Shown: piece by piece, positions 1 through 10,678 of the stretch
Layout of the letters: every line of letters starts with the position of its first letter
Numbering within the stretch: position 1 is the first letter of the stretch
NCBI GenBank assembly: GCA_022827055.1
Contig: JAJDTR010000127.1
Coordinates: forward strand, 1-64,000
DNA: 64,000 bases
Origin: Candidatus Poribacteria bacterium
GTDB taxonomy: Bacteria > Poribacteria > WGA-4E > JAJDTR01
Direction: 5' to 3'
The notes under the pieces: generated by a model
What the model was told of the DNA's origin: nothing
The model's database searches: none
Seen by the model: only the letters and a program-made list of their open reading frames with translations
Translations under genes and position numbers: made by a program

Positions 1-429
1 CATCGCAACTATGGGAAAACATGGAATGTGATTGCTGCCATTGTTAACTTGCGATATTCCTCAACAAGTTGCCAAACGGCGTAGTTATTCTAATCTCCAA
101 GATTGCTGTAACTACACGGATCCATTTTGGAAAGATGTCTACTGCACCTAAACGTTCATGTGAGACACGCGTTCTGCACGTATTCGTTCAGCTTTCCAAA
201 TTTATTGCCCAATCCTGGTTTGCTAACTTGGCTATAGATATGGCATAATAATTGCCAAATACGTTGGGTGATGACACAAACACGTCATCTGAATTCTCAG
301 TCATTACTAACCTCGTCAACCGATCCACTATCGACGCAAGGACAGAAAGAGCTGCCAATAACCTTTGACCGCCGCTGATCTTTCCTGTTTCAGTTGGCTT
401 TGCTTGCACGTCGCAAAAGGGAGGGCATC

Positions 430-3330
430 ATGAAGAAATTACTTCTGCTACTGGTTCCTTTCGTTGCTTTGTCATTTAACGTCTATTCGCAAATTGATTT
501 GCCGGAGGGCGCTACACAGCGTATCGGGAAAGGCGCAATCTGGGAAATTGCATATTCACCTGATGGCAAGTACCTGGCAGTTGCCAGTTCCATTGGGACT
601 TGGCTGTATGATTCACGGACGGGCGCCGAGCTCAATCTACTTACCGGACATACCTACGCGGCTACCAGTATAGCGTTCAGCCCTGATGGTCAAACGTTGG
701 CTACTGGAGGTGACTGGCCTGACAGGACGATTCGTCTGTGGGACGCGGCAACGGGTGTGCTTGCGCGGACGCTTGATGTAAGTGAATTTAGCGGCGGTAG
801 TTTAGCGTTCAGTCCTGACGGGAAGACGCTTGCGGGCGAAACCTACAACAAGAAGGTGCGCCTTTGGGATGTGGAGACGGGAGCTCGCATCCTGACACTG
901 GAAGGGCATGCGTCCAGCATTACAAGCGTAGCATTCAGTCCGGATGGACGTACAGTTGCCTCTGGCAGCCAGGACAATACTGTCCGGGTATGGGATATCG
1001 GCACGGGAACGCAGAAATTCAAACTTACCGCACATAAGAACAACGTTACTGATGTAACGTTCAGTCCCGACGGACGTATGTTGGCTAGCAGCAGTTATAA
1101 TGGTCGTGTGCGCTTGTGGGATGCGTCGACGGGAGATCTCCAGAGATCTCTTGGATGGCATATCGGCGCGATCTATTGTCTAGCGTTCAATTCGGATGGT
1201 CGGACACTTGCCAGTGGAGGTGAAGACAACTCCGTCCGTCTTTGGGATGTAATGACCGGCGTTCTTGAGCGTACAATCGAAGGGCATTCGTCCTGGGTCA
1301 AAAGCTTAGCTTTCAGTCCGGACGGCCAAACACTTGCCAGTGGGAGTTGGGACTCTACCGTCCGCTTGTGGAATGCGGTGACGGGTGACCACAAGCGAAC
1401 TATTGAAGGACATACAGGGATGGTTTGGAGTGTCGCCTTCAGTCCGGATGGTCATACACTTGCGAGCGGGAACGGAAATCCATTTCCTTGGGCGGCAAAC
1501 AACCATATTCGTATTCTGGACGCAATGACAGGCGATGTCCATCGAACTCTCACGGCGCCGCGAATGCCTTGGGTGCAGAGCGTGGCTTTCAGTCCGGACG
1601 GGCTGACGATTGCCAGTAGCGGCGGGCGTGAGATTCACCGTTGGGATGTAATGACGGGAGAGCAGAAGCAAGCACTAAAGGGGCATAGAGATTCGGTCGA
1701 TGGATTAGCGTTCAGTTCTGATGGTCAAACAATCGCCACCGGGAGTGATGATGGAACGGTGCGATTGTGGAATGCCGAGAGTGGCGATCTTGAGCGAAAA
1801 CTTGAAGGGCACACAGCGGCAGCAGTCAAGACCGTAGCATTCAGCCCGGACGGTCGGATGCTCGCTAGTGGCGGTGGTGGCATCAGTCTGTGGGATGTGT
1901 CGACGGGCGATCGACTAAAGACACTACACGGGCACAAAAAATGGGTTAATAGCGTGTCATTTAGCCCAGATGGCCGCGTGCTTGCTAGCGGCGGTGATGA
2001 TACCACGGTTCGCTTGTGGGATGTGTCGACTGGTGAACACCTCTTCACCCTTGAAGAGACTGGTTCCAGAATAAGGTCTGCGGTTTTGTCCGTGGACTTC
2101 AGTCCGGATGGCCGGACACTTGTCAGTGGGAATTGGCGGTATGTCTATGTCTGGGATGTCATGACAGGCGGGCTGAAGCGAGTACTGGAAGGGCATGCGG
2201 ATTGGGTCAACGGCGTAGCGTTCAGTCTAGATGGGCGTACCCTTGCAAGTGGTAGCGAAGAGGGTACGATACTCATGTGGAAGTTTGACCCTACGGTTAA
2301 CCTCAACGCAACTGCAGAAGTTTCCCCCATTTCTGTGCAATCACCCGCTCTTGGTGCTCAGTTCACCATAGCACTCACCGTTGCAGAAACCGAGAACACG
2401 GCAGGCTATCAAGCCACTCTTCAATTCGATCCAACGGCAGTGCGCTTTGTTGCGAGCACTAGCGGCGACTACTTCCCTGGAGGAGCCTTTGCCGCGCCAC
2501 CGGATGTGGAGGAGAATCGTGTCACGATTGCAACGACATCTCTCGCCGGACTGGGCAACGGAGATGGCACGCTCGCTGCACTCACCTTTGAGGTCGTTGC
2601 GTTTAGAGAGTCCAGCCTGACGTTATCCGACGTAATTCTGGTGGCGCCCAATGGCGAACGATATTTCCCACACGTCGAAAACAGGGAAATTTTGGTGGAA
2701 TTGCCAGACGCAACAGGAATCGCAGGTGACGTTAATCGCGATGGTGTGGTGAACCTTCAAGATCTCGTATTGATTGGTTCGAACTTGGGGCAGACGGGGC
2801 AAAATGACGCCGATGTGAATAACGATGGGATTGTCGATATCGTTGATTTAGTCATAGTAGTCGGCGCCTTTGGGAATGGAGCAGGTGCGCCTTCCGTGTC
2901 CTCAGAAAATCTGTCAACCCTTTCTGCAGCCGACCTGCAACATTGGCTCAACTTATCGTCAGATTTAGATCTGTCTGATGAATCGTTGCAACGAGGGGTG
3001 CGCGTGCTAGAAATTCTGTTGGCAGCCATGACTCCTCAAGAGACGATCCTATTGGCGAATTACCCCAATCCGTTCAACCCGGAAACGTGGATTCCGTATC
3101 ACCTCGCCAGCGATTCCAATGTGATGATTACGATTTACAATGTGCACGGCATGTTAGTGAGTCGGCTCGACTTGGGGCATCAGAGAGCAGGATTTTACAC
3201 AGATAAAGGGCTTGCAGCATATTGGGATGGTCGAAGCATGAGAGGCGAGCCGGTCGCGAGCGGCACGTATTTCTATCAACTTCACGCGGGTGACTTCTCG
3301 GCGGTGCGGCGCATGGTGATTGTCAAGTAG
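430..3330 (+). CDS. Secreted WD40-repeat protein with C-terminal cohesin-like domain, dockerin and FlgD-like/YPNPFNP tail
   Basis: ORF 394..3330; signal peptide at MKKLLLLLVPFVALSFNVYS supports a start at 430. Many VAFSPDGxxLASG...VRLWD repeats; paired DVNRDGVVNLQDL/DVNNDGIVDIVDL dockerin loops; C-terminal LLANYPNPFNPETWIPY. Confidence 0.93.
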   Translation: MKKLLLLLVPFVALSFNVYSQIDLPEGATQRIGKGAIWEIAYSPDGKYLAVASSIGTWLYDSRTGAELNLLTGHTYAATSIAFSPDGQTLATGGDWPDRTIRLWDAATGVLARTLDVSEFSGGSLAFSPDGKTLAGETYNKKVRLWDVETGARILTLEGHASSITSVAFSPDGRTVASGSQDNTVRVWDIGTGTQKFKLTAHKNNVTDVTFSPDGRMLASSSYNGRVRLWDASTGDLQRSLGWHIGAIYCLAFNSDGRTLASGGEDNSVRLWDVMTGVLERTIEGHSSWVKSLAFSPDGQTLASGSWDSTVRLWNAVTGDHKRTIEGHTGMVWSVAFSPDGHTLASGNGNPFPWAANNHIRILDAMTGDVHRTLTAPRMPWVQSVAFSPDGLTIASSGGREIHRWDVMTGEQKQALKGHRDSVDGLAFSSDGQTIATGSDDGTVRLWNAESGDLERKLEGHTAAAVKTVAFSPDGRMLASGGGGISLWDVSTGDRLKTLHGHKKWVNSVSFSPDGRVLASGGDDTTVRLWDVSTGEHLFTLEETGSRIRSAVLSVDFSPDGRTLVSGNWRYVYVWDVMTGGLKRVLEGHADWVNGVAFSLDGRTLASGSEEGTILMWKFDPTVNLNATAEVSPISVQSPALGAQFTIALTVAETENTAGYQATLQFDPTAVRFVASTSGDYFPGGAFAAPPDVEENRVTIATTSLAGLGNGDGTLAALTFEVVAFRESSLTLSDVILVAPNGERYFPHVENREILVELPDATGIAGDVNRDGVVNLQDLVLIGSNLGQTGQNDADVNNDGIVDIVDLVIVVGAFGNGAGAPSVSSENLSTLSAADLQHWLNLSSDLDLSDESLQRGVRVLEILLAAMTPQETILLANYPNPFNPETWIPYHLASDSNVMITIYNVHGMLVSRLDLGHQRAGFYTDKGLAAYWDGRSMRGEPVASGTYFYQLHAGDFSAVRRMVIVK

Positions 3331-3421
3331 CACAGGCCAGCCGATGCCCCAGTAGAGCACGACAAGAATACTTCCAATCTATTTTGTCAGGTTGAGCGTT
3401 ATAGTGTTGAGGTAAGTTAAC

Positions 3422-3595
3422 TTTACACATGTTTCGGTAGGTGCGGTTCCTAACCGCACCGAGCATCGTTAGGATATTACCGAAATAATTTTTTAAACTT
3501 CATCCAACCGCACCTACGAGACTCGATAAATGTCGGTTCGGTTAGGAAACCGAACCTACCGTAGTGTATAAATAACAATTGGTATTACTATAGAA
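3422..3595. repeat. Palindromic intergenic element, copy 1
   Basis: Contains tttacacatgtttcggtaggtgcggttcctaaccgcacc and cggttcggttaggaaaccgaacctaccgtagtgtataaat; ends match 17880-18034 in inverse orientation. Confidence 0.85.
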
Positions 3596-3611
3596 GTAAT
3601 TCGGTCCAACT

Positions 3612-4580
3612 ATGAGGCATGTACGAATAATAACTCCCGCTCGGCTTCACTTCGGGCTAATTGATCTCAACGGTGCATTGGGCAGGATTGATGGCGGAAT
3701 TGGAGTCGCGATTAACGATCCGACCTTCGAGTTAGTTGTTAAACCTTCACACCGAATTGAAGTCGAGTCGTGGCAATATGAAGCGCGGTCAATCGCCATA
3801 ATTGAGCGCCTTCAGACGAGATTCGATTTTCCCGGTTTGCACGTCGAGTTTTTATCCGAAATTCCCGCGCATTCAGGTTTTGGATCAGGGACGCAGCTTG
3901 CTCTTGCGCTCGGTCAAGCTGTAAATAAACTTTACGACCTGAATCTCAGCATCCCGGAACTTGCATTCGCCGCGGCTCGCGGTGGAACATCCGGAATAGG
4001 CGTTGCCGCATTTGAACATGGCGGATTTGTCCTTGATGGCGGTCATCCCTTTCCCGATCAGAAATCCTCCTTTCTCCCCTCCTCGGCTGTCGGCAATGTT
4101 CCGCCACCACCGGTTCTACTTCGATATCCGTTCCCTAATTGGGATCTATTAATCGTTAGTCCGACCTGCAAACACATTTCGGGTAAAGCAGAGATTAATC
4201 CATTTCAGACGTTGTGCCCGCAGCCACAATCGACGGCAGAGCGGCTTTCTCATATTATCTTGATGAAACTCTTGCCAGCGATTATCGAAGAGAACCTCTA
4301 CGCCTTCGGCGATGCGATTAACCGAATCCAAACCTTCGGTTGGAAAAAAGTTGAGATTGATGCCCAACGAGGCGTACTTCAACAGACACTCGACTTTCTC
4401 CGAGAAAGTGGCGCGATTGGCGCTGGAGTTAGCAGTTGGGGTCCCGCGATTTTCGCCGTAGGCGAAAACCTCTCCGCCTTACATAAGAAGACCGAAGCAT
4501 TTCTTGAATCGTTGCCGGATGGCGGGAGTTGCTTTCTCACACAGCCAAACAACCTAGGCGCCCAAGTGAAGTTGCGTTAA
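3612..4580 (+). CDS. GHMP-fold protein, beta-ribofuranosylaminobenzene 5'-phosphate (beta-RFAP) synthase family
   Basis: N-terminal ITPARLHFGLIDLNGALGRIDGGIGVAI and PAHSGFGSGTQLALALGQAV are typical of the beta-RFAP synthase family. Confidence 0.85.
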   Translation: MRHVRIITPARLHFGLIDLNGALGRIDGGIGVAINDPTFELVVKPSHRIEVESWQYEARSIAIIERLQTRFDFPGLHVEFLSEIPAHSGFGSGTQLALALGQAVNKLYDLNLSIPELAFAAARGGTSGIGVAAFEHGGFVLDGGHPFPDQKSSFLPSSAVGNVPPPPVLLRYPFPNWDLLIVSPTCKHISGKAEINPFQTLCPQPQSTAERLSHIILMKLLPAIIEENLYAFGDAINRIQTFGWKKVEIDAQRGVLQQTLDFLRESGAIGAGVSSWGPAIFAVGENLSALHKKTEAFLESLPDGGSCFLTQPNNLGAQVKLR

Positions 4581-4620
4581 CTTGTCTTTCAGTGGCGTTA
4601 CATGTTTTCAGCATTTGCGC

Positions 4621-6087
4621 CTAGTCTAAATAGTCTGTAGCAGCGTATAACCGAATCTGACTGCCATTTCGGTTTCGCAAACAGAGAATTACTTCATTTC
4701 TATCATCGTTGTCCGCATCATCAATCTTCAAGTCGACGATTTTCCCATCAATTAGCGGACTCTTCCAAGCGATGGTATATAGTCCCTGCCTGCTCTTAAG
4801 AATTACAAACTGATCCTGGGGTTCGCCGCTCCCGACCTCCGCAGGGGAATTTACGCTCGTAGCAATTTCAAATGCGGCATCGCCATCCAAATCCCCGACC
4901 GCAACCCCTTCGCCAAACAGCGGCGGGGTTTTCCAGAGCAGTCGAGCTACTCTAGTATCGATATAATATGCCCGAAGGTTGCCGTCAGAATCTATCAGTA
5001 CAATCTCGCCGCTTCGATCTGCCGCATTCGCGTTAAGTATACGTGGGGCAACTGAATGATAGTTGACGCGCAAGGCGGATGGTTGTGTGCCTTGAGCGCC
5101 TTTCATGTTTCTGACTAAGAAAACCGTCGAATCTGCCGTGTAGTTAGACGAATTCGCGGCAACCTTTGCTGCAAGAAAAAAGTCCGCGCCATGAGCGACC
5201 AACATTGGCGAATGTTTTGACACTAATGCTCGGCTGTCCTCCATCCACTCGACTTGCCACGTGGTATCCGGTGGAGAACCAACATAAAGTTCATCCCGGT
5301 CATTTTGATCTTGATCCGCCGAGAGCATTGTGCGGCGCTCTCGGTCCGTGATGGGTGATTCGTCTTCTTGATACTGTATGTCTACTAGATTGGTTCTTGT
5401 GTCGAAACCGGCACCATTCCACCGTAACGTCGTTATTTGTTTAGCCTCCGCTAAAATCAATTCATTATAACCATCGCCATTGACATCTGCTACATCAAGG
5501 GCAAGCACTGCCAAATTAGTGTCTGACAAGCCTTTCCATTTCAGGTGATATGGATTATCATCTGCGCGAATTGTCTCTTCCGCTGAAAACGTGAATGACG
5601 AGGAAAGAGTGAACTCTAATTCGGCAGCATGTTTGAGATATCCTGTGGGCGTGTCCCAAAGAAAAAGTGTACCGTGAGCGGGCAGATGTGAGTGTTTCCG
5701 TACAATCCGGCCTGTTAGTAGTTGTTCACACCTAAGGATTTTGCCGTACTTCTTAGCTCGTGGGATTGACAGTAGGCCATTGTCTGTTGGAAAATTACGC
5801 CAATCGATCTCGTCTATGCCGATGAAGTCATCGCCGGCATGAACAACTAATCTTGCAGCGAGCATGCGTGTGAGGATATCGCAAGCCACGTTAAGACTTG
5901 CCTGATTGGAGGTCAACGGGATGAGTCCGACAGATGCATCGTCTTGCACAAGTTGCTCGCTAAGCTCGTCCATAGCTTGGCGAATCGCAAGGTTTGGATT
6001 CTTCGGCTTGGCACTGGAAGTATTTACTAGGAAATTCCCGGATATCAAAATAAGAATGATGAGGGAAAGCTGTTTCATTGGAATCAA
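4621..6087 (-). CDS. Exported protein with FG-GAP/VCBS-like repeats
   Basis: N-terminal hydrophobic signal; DVADVNGDGYNELILAEAK, DLDGDAAFEIATSV and DADNDDRNEVILCL are FG-GAP-like segments. Confidence 0.7.
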   Translation of the reverse strand: MIPMKQLSLIILILISGNFLVNTSSAKPKNPNLAIRQAMDELSEQLVQDDASVGLIPLTSNQASLNVACDILTRMLAARLVVHAGDDFIGIDEIDWRNFPTDNGLLSIPRAKKYGKILRCEQLLTGRIVRKHSHLPAHGTLFLWDTPTGYLKHAAELEFTLSSSFTFSAEETIRADDNPYHLKWKGLSDTNLAVLALDVADVNGDGYNELILAEAKQITTLRWNGAGFDTRTNLVDIQYQEDESPITDRERRTMLSADQDQNDRDELYVGSPPDTTWQVEWMEDSRALVSKHSPMLVAHGADFFLAAKVAANSSNYTADSTVFLVRNMKGAQGTQPSALRVNYHSVAPRILNANAADRSGEIVLIDSDGNLRAYYIDTRVARLLWKTPPLFGEGVAVGDLDGDAAFEIATSVNSPAEVGSGEPQDQFVILKSRQGLYTIAWKSPLIDGKIVDLKIDDADNDDRNEVILCLRNRNGSQIRLYAATDYLD

Positions 6088-6170
6088 GAGTCTTTGTTTT
6101 AGCAGTTAGGTTCTGTTCACATATCCAAGAATACGTTTGAATGAGAATATAATTGAAATTCTATTGACTT

Positions 6171-6252
6171 GGGACCTCTATCGGGACTTTCTATGGGAGC
6201 TCTATCGCGTTCGTTGTTCACTCTCTTGATTTTTCACTATTCGTCCTTTGAT
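6171..6252. repeat. GGGATCTCTATCGCG cassette repeat
   Basis: gggacctctatcgggactttctatgggagctctatcgcgttcgttgttcactctcttgat. Confidence 0.7.
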
Positions 6253-6563
6253 CTGTTCGGGCAGTTAATCGCTATCCACTTGCATGACTTCAGTTCATCT
6301 ATTCATTAGATTCTTCGGGGCTGAAATGTCTTGGAGTTTTTCAAATCTGCCTGGCCAAAGGAGATTTGATTTCTTGTGGTGTTGAGTTATTGTATGATTG
6401 CCCGCTTGCCGACCGGTTAAGAGGCCCAATCTACCAGAGGGGCGCATCTTGAGTTAACTAGAGTGGTCAAAAGTTTAGCTTGACAAATTTTAAGTGTTAT
6501 GTGAAGATAATACGTCGCTGCTTAGTGCACAAGTAATCAACTCTTTCGAGGGTCGGTACGTAG

Positions 6564-7385
6564 ATGTCAATACCTGATCATTATCAGACATTGGAAATTG
6601 ATAGACAGGCAACGCCGGGGACGATAAAGCAAGCGTTCCGTCGGCTGGCGAAAGAATATCATCCGGACAAAAATCCGACGCGTGAGAAATTTGCCGAAAA
6701 GATGTTCCGTGAGATTTCTATCGCTTACGATGTCCTGCGAGACCCGAAGGAGAGGTTTAAGTACGATTTAACGCTTAACGCGACAATAGGAAAAAGAAGA
6801 TTCCGACGCCCTTATCATGAAGACCTCGGGCATTCGCGCCATGCTCAACACAGGTTCGGCTTGATGTTTCAGCAGTTGTTGACTCAGAACTATGAGGTTG
6901 GCATCCAGATTTACGAACAATTACAGCGCGGAAATCGGAAGTTCCGCATTGACGACTTCTTGGATTATAGGAATAGCCGGGACTGTGAGTTCCTTATCGC
7001 CGAAGCCTATCAAACCTTAGGCGACCTACCGAATGCAACCCGAATTTACGAATCTTTGCTTGCGTCGGAAAAACATCGACCAGTTTTTCATCATTTTGCC
7101 GACGAAATTAGAGATCGGTTAAAACGAATCTACTATTATGCCCTAGCGGATCCGGTTCACATTGAGTCTATTCCAAACAATCTGGAGAAAATCCGTGCCC
7201 TGAAGTTATCAAAGCGTGAAACAGCTTGGGTATACAAAAAACTTGCGGAATTTTACTGCGAAATTAACTGGCTTGTTAAAGCTCAAGAAATGCTGCAAAT
7301 GGCTCTAGAACTGCATCCGCGATTAAAGGGTACGAAGAAGCTCTGCCAGAAATTGGGATTGGAAAATCAGTCATGCCATGATTGA
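6564..7385 (+). CDS. DnaJ-domain (J-domain) protein with TPR-like C-terminal region
   Basis: N-terminal DHYQTLEIDRQATPGTIKQAFRRLAKEYHPDKNP with the HPD motif, then helical TPR-like sequence. Confidence 0.88.
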   Translation: MSIPDHYQTLEIDRQATPGTIKQAFRRLAKEYHPDKNPTREKFAEKMFREISIAYDVLRDPKERFKYDLTLNATIGKRRFRRPYHEDLGHSRHAQHRFGLMFQQLLTQNYEVGIQIYEQLQRGNRKFRIDDFLDYRNSRDCEFLIAEAYQTLGDLPNATRIYESLLASEKHRPVFHHFADEIRDRLKRIYYYALADPVHIESIPNNLEKIRALKLSKRETAWVYKKLAEFYCEINWLVKAQEMLQMALELHPRLKGTKKLCQKLGLENQSCHD

Positions 7386-7782
7386 GAGCCGTCTCATCAA
7401 GATTGTAACATCTCCCGAATTGGCACACAAGGCAAAAGCCGTTACGGCAGTGAAGCCATCACAACAGCGTTAGTTAGCGTACCGTTTTCATTCCCCACAA
7501 ATTGATGAGGCACGGTTAAAAACATCGTTCATAAATTCGCCGATTCACACTCTTTTAGCCCGCCGCGATTTGACATATTTCCGGTCAACGTTCACAGTTG
7601 GCAGTCCCACCGAAATGTCTTCCAGCAACTCTCATATTAAGATTGATGAGTTTCAAAGACAGATTAATATTAGTGGATTGAGCACACGATTAAGGACGTG
7701 CTGCCAGTGGTTGAAATAATCCCCAAAATCAATGCTCGAGGTTAGACGCCGAGAATGCACCGATATAATAGGAAGCCCTCTG

Positions 7783-8922
7783 ATGAGTAATACAGATCAA
7801 GGAAATGACGCGATGACCGAATACGTACGCGAAGGCGAGAGACGTGCGCGCGAACTCGACAATCGCGGTCCCCTCAATTTTAACTCGGATGGCTCACTGG
7901 ATTCCAAGATTCTGGATGCCTACTCGCGTTACGGCTTTTATGTGTTTGAAGGTGTCGTAACCGACCAAGAACTCAAAGATTTGCAGACTGAGTTGGAACA
8001 CATGCTTGAGCGTGCCCCATGCACAAAGGACGCGCTTGTTGATGCAAAGGGACGACCGGCGATGGGAAGCGAGTTTTCACATCCGGTTTTCAACTTTGCA
8101 AAACCGCTGAGTGATCCAGTGGGCGGCACTTCAAAGAACAACGGGCGCCACCACGTTAAAATGTCGGAACCCAATCCGCCGTCGGACGCCCCGGAGTATG
8201 TTTTGTACACCATTTCCGCTCCACTACAGCTAATGGACTCCTGCCTCCGGCTCTACGGCCATCCACAGCTTCTATCCGTAGCAGAACAGATTAATGGCGC
8301 AGATTTTGCCCCGTTCGGAGAAGCGATATTCATCAAGCAACCGGGGCTAGGACCATCTGTCGCTTGGCATCAAGATGGCACCACACATTGGGACAAAACT
8401 GGTCTTGACGAGGGGACACACGGTTTCAATTTCATGTTTCAATTCTACGGAAGTTCTGCCGGAAGCGGCGTATGGCTACTCCCCGGATCGCACAAGGGCG
8501 GAAGATATAATATCAAAGCCATGGTGGAGGCAAACAACGGTTCCGACCGTCTCCCCGGAGCCGTCCCGCTAGTCTGTGAACCGGGCGACGTTGTCCTGGC
8601 AAACCGCCAAACGTTGCACTGTTCGTTCGCCAACACGTCGCCGGATAGGCGAGCGACATTCAACTTTGGATTTCACCGCCGCGCCTCCGTGCTTAATGTC
8701 AAAACTCACTTCTTCGACAAGCCGATTGTCTACGACGAGGCATACATCCACGACAGGGCACGATTGATTGCCGTGGCGATTGATGCCCGACAACAGCGTT
8801 ATCCTCACGAATCGCGATATATCTACCAACCCTTCATCGGAGAGGAAGATGCCAACCGCTGGAACGAAGCTGCAAGAGAAGATATTGTCAAAGACTATCA
8901 TCTGAAAGATCTACGGCTATGA
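7783..8922 (+). CDS. Phytanoyl-CoA dioxygenase (PhyH) family protein
   Basis: WHQDGTTHWD (HxD) and LHCSFANTSPDRRATFNFGF (distal His, Arg). The ORF opens at 7732; ATG 7783 is a likely start. Confidence 0.88.
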   Translation: MSNTDQGNDAMTEYVREGERRARELDNRGPLNFNSDGSLDSKILDAYSRYGFYVFEGVVTDQELKDLQTELEHMLERAPCTKDALVDAKGRPAMGSEFSHPVFNFAKPLSDPVGGTSKNNGRHHVKMSEPNPPSDAPEYVLYTISAPLQLMDSCLRLYGHPQLLSVAEQINGADFAPFGEAIFIKQPGLGPSVAWHQDGTTHWDKTGLDEGTHGFNFMFQFYGSSAGSGVWLLPGSHKGGRYNIKAMVEANNGSDRLPGAVPLVCEPGDVVLANRQTLHCSFANTSPDRRATFNFGFHRRASVLNVKTHFFDKPIVYDEAYIHDRARLIAVAIDARQQRYPHESRYIYQPFIGEEDANRWNEAAREDIVKDYHLKDLRL

Positions 8923-9091
8923 CGTCACTCCTGTTTGTGCCTCCTCCAAAATCGAGCGTGTTTTGCCCGAGATTGGCGCCCAAAGAATTTCGTCGAGGGT
9001 CGTCAATTCAGCGTGTGGAGGGATATGAAGACGGCTATAGAGTTTGTAATGTCCTATTGGCTATATCGCACCATTTAAAGGAAGAAATACG

Positions 9092-9655
9092 ATGGAGAAG
9101 GTTCTGTTAGTCATTGGCGACGCCGCCGAAGTCACTGATACGCTTTATCCCTATTACCGAATCGCCGAAGACGGGTACGAGGTACTGGTCGGAGCCCCCG
9201 AGAAACGCACTTACCACCTAGTTCAGCACGACGCGCATCCGGATTGGGATATAACCGTGGAGTCGAAAGGTTACGAGTTTGCCGCAGACATCGCATTTCG
9301 GGAGGTCAGTCCGGAAACCTACTTGGGATTGGTAATTTCCGGTGGGCGCGCCCCGGAATATATCCGGTACGACGAAGATCTAATGGCAATTACCCGTCAC
9401 TTCGGAGAGAGCGGTAAACCCATCGCCTCCGTGTGCCACGGCATTGAGATCGTGGCGAAGGCTGGCATCATCCAAGGCAAGACCATAACAACTGTCGCTA
9501 AATGCCGATTTGACGCCGAGATTTGTGGCGCAACCTATGTAGATGAGCCGGTAGTGGTAGACGGGAATATTGTGACTGCTCGCACTTTTCATGACAATGC
9601 ACCCTGGATGCGCGAGTACATGAAGCTTTTGAACGCTGCACGCGACGGTCGATAA
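9092..9655 (+). CDS. DJ-1/PfpI family protein
   Basis: MEKVLLVIGDAAEVTDTLYPYYRIAEDGYEV and the nucleophile elbow ASVCHGIEIVAKAG. Confidence 0.9.
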   Translation: MEKVLLVIGDAAEVTDTLYPYYRIAEDGYEVLVGAPEKRTYHLVQHDAHPDWDITVESKGYEFAADIAFREVSPETYLGLVISGGRAPEYIRYDEDLMAITRHFGESGKPIASVCHGIEIVAKAGIIQGKTITTVAKCRFDAEICGATYVDEPVVVDGNIVTARTFHDNAPWMREYMKLLNAARDGR

Positions 9656-9796
9656 CATTCTAGGATTTGAAATATTAGGTATATCCAGCGGCTATAATCC
9701 AAATTTTCCGGCATCATCCGCACCGTGCTCGCCTCTTCGCAAAACGCCTTATTTTCCCGATCTCCACGTCCGAGTTACAACACAACGAATTCGTAT

Positions 9797-10522
9797 ATGA
9801 ACCAGCCCATTCGCGTTACAGTCTGGAACGAATACCGGCACGAGAAGAATGACAAACAGATAAGCAGGATTTACCCGGACGGAATTCACAACGCCATTGG
9901 CACTCACCTGAAGTATCAAACCGACTTCGAGGTTCGCACAGCCACGTTAGACGAACCGGAACATGGTCTGACTACAGAAGTCTTGACTGACACCGATGTG
10001 CTTATTTGGTGGGGACATGCCGCGCACGCCGACGTTCAGGACGAAGTTGTGGACCGAATTCACGAGCGTGTTCTCAATGGAATGGGCCTTATTTGCCTCC
10101 ACTCGGCGCACTATTCCAAAATTTTCATGAAACTGATGGGTACAAGCTGCAGCCTAAAATGGCGAGAATCGGGGGAGAAGGAGCGGATTTGGGTTGTTGC
10201 ACCCGGGCACCCGATTGCTAAAGGTCTGGATGAACACTTCGAGATAAGTCATGCGGAGATGTATGGAGAACCTTTCGATATACCCGAACCAGACACGCTG
10301 GTATTCATCAGCTGGTTCCCGGGCGGAGAAGTGTTCCGGAGCGGGTGTTGTTTCTATCGCGGTCAAGGGAAAGTGTTCTATTTTCGTCCGGGGCATGAGA
10401 CTCACCCGATATACTACGATGCGGTCGTTTTACGTGTAATCTCCAACGCCGTGCGCTGGTCGGCGCCTGTGAACGGGCCAAAACCTACCTTCGGAAGGGT
10501 ACAACCCTTGGAATCCAGTTAA
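9797..10522 (+). CDS. ThuA-domain (trehalose utilization-like) protein
   Basis: [31 protein letters not shown] and [14 protein letters not shown] are ThuA-like. ATG at 9797 in ORF 9725..10522. Confidence 0.88.
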   Translation: MNQPIRVTVWNEYRHEKNDKQISRIYPDGIHNAIGTHLKYQTDFEVRTATLDEPEHGLTTEVLTDTDVLIWWGHAAHADVQDEVVDRIHERVLNGMGLICLHSAHYSKIFMKLMGTSCSLKWRESGEKERIWVVAPGHPIAKGLDEHFEISHAEMYGEPFDIPEPDTLVFISWFPGGEVFRSGCCFYRGQGKVFYFRPGHETHPIYYDAVVLRVISNAVRWSAPVNGPKPTFGRVQPLESS

Positions 10523-10678
10523 TTTCGTCAGCATCTCGACCACTCGTGACCACATCATTGCCAAACCGAGATGCATTGCGCGATAATTCGGCATTAGTGC
10601 GTAAACTCTTGAATTCAAACCACGCGGTTGATATAATGGCACATTCAAATTCCGAAAGTCGCGTAAGGGGAACACGCC

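Noticed and set aside
188-409. 73-aa minus-strand ORF at the left edge
   Set aside because: No recognisable domain, no clear RBS, overlaps the start of the WD40 ORF track; could be a gene remnant but cannot be supported.
600-2290. Regularly spaced repeats resembling a CRISPR-like or tandem DNA array
   Set aside because: The periodicity (about 120-130 bp) comes from WD40 protein repeats in an open frame; the DNA units are degenerate and there are no spacers or cas genes.
802-2330. Many long antisense ORFs opposite the WD40 gene (also at 28824-29801 and 30726-33626)
   Set aside because: They mirror the low-complexity WD40 codon pattern (SPDG/ASGS in other frames) and carry no independent domain signature; treated as shadow ORFs.
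7386-7731. Possible gene remnant in the gap between DnaJ and the first PhyH gene
   Set aside because: No ORF of useful length and no recognisable protein similarity in any frame.
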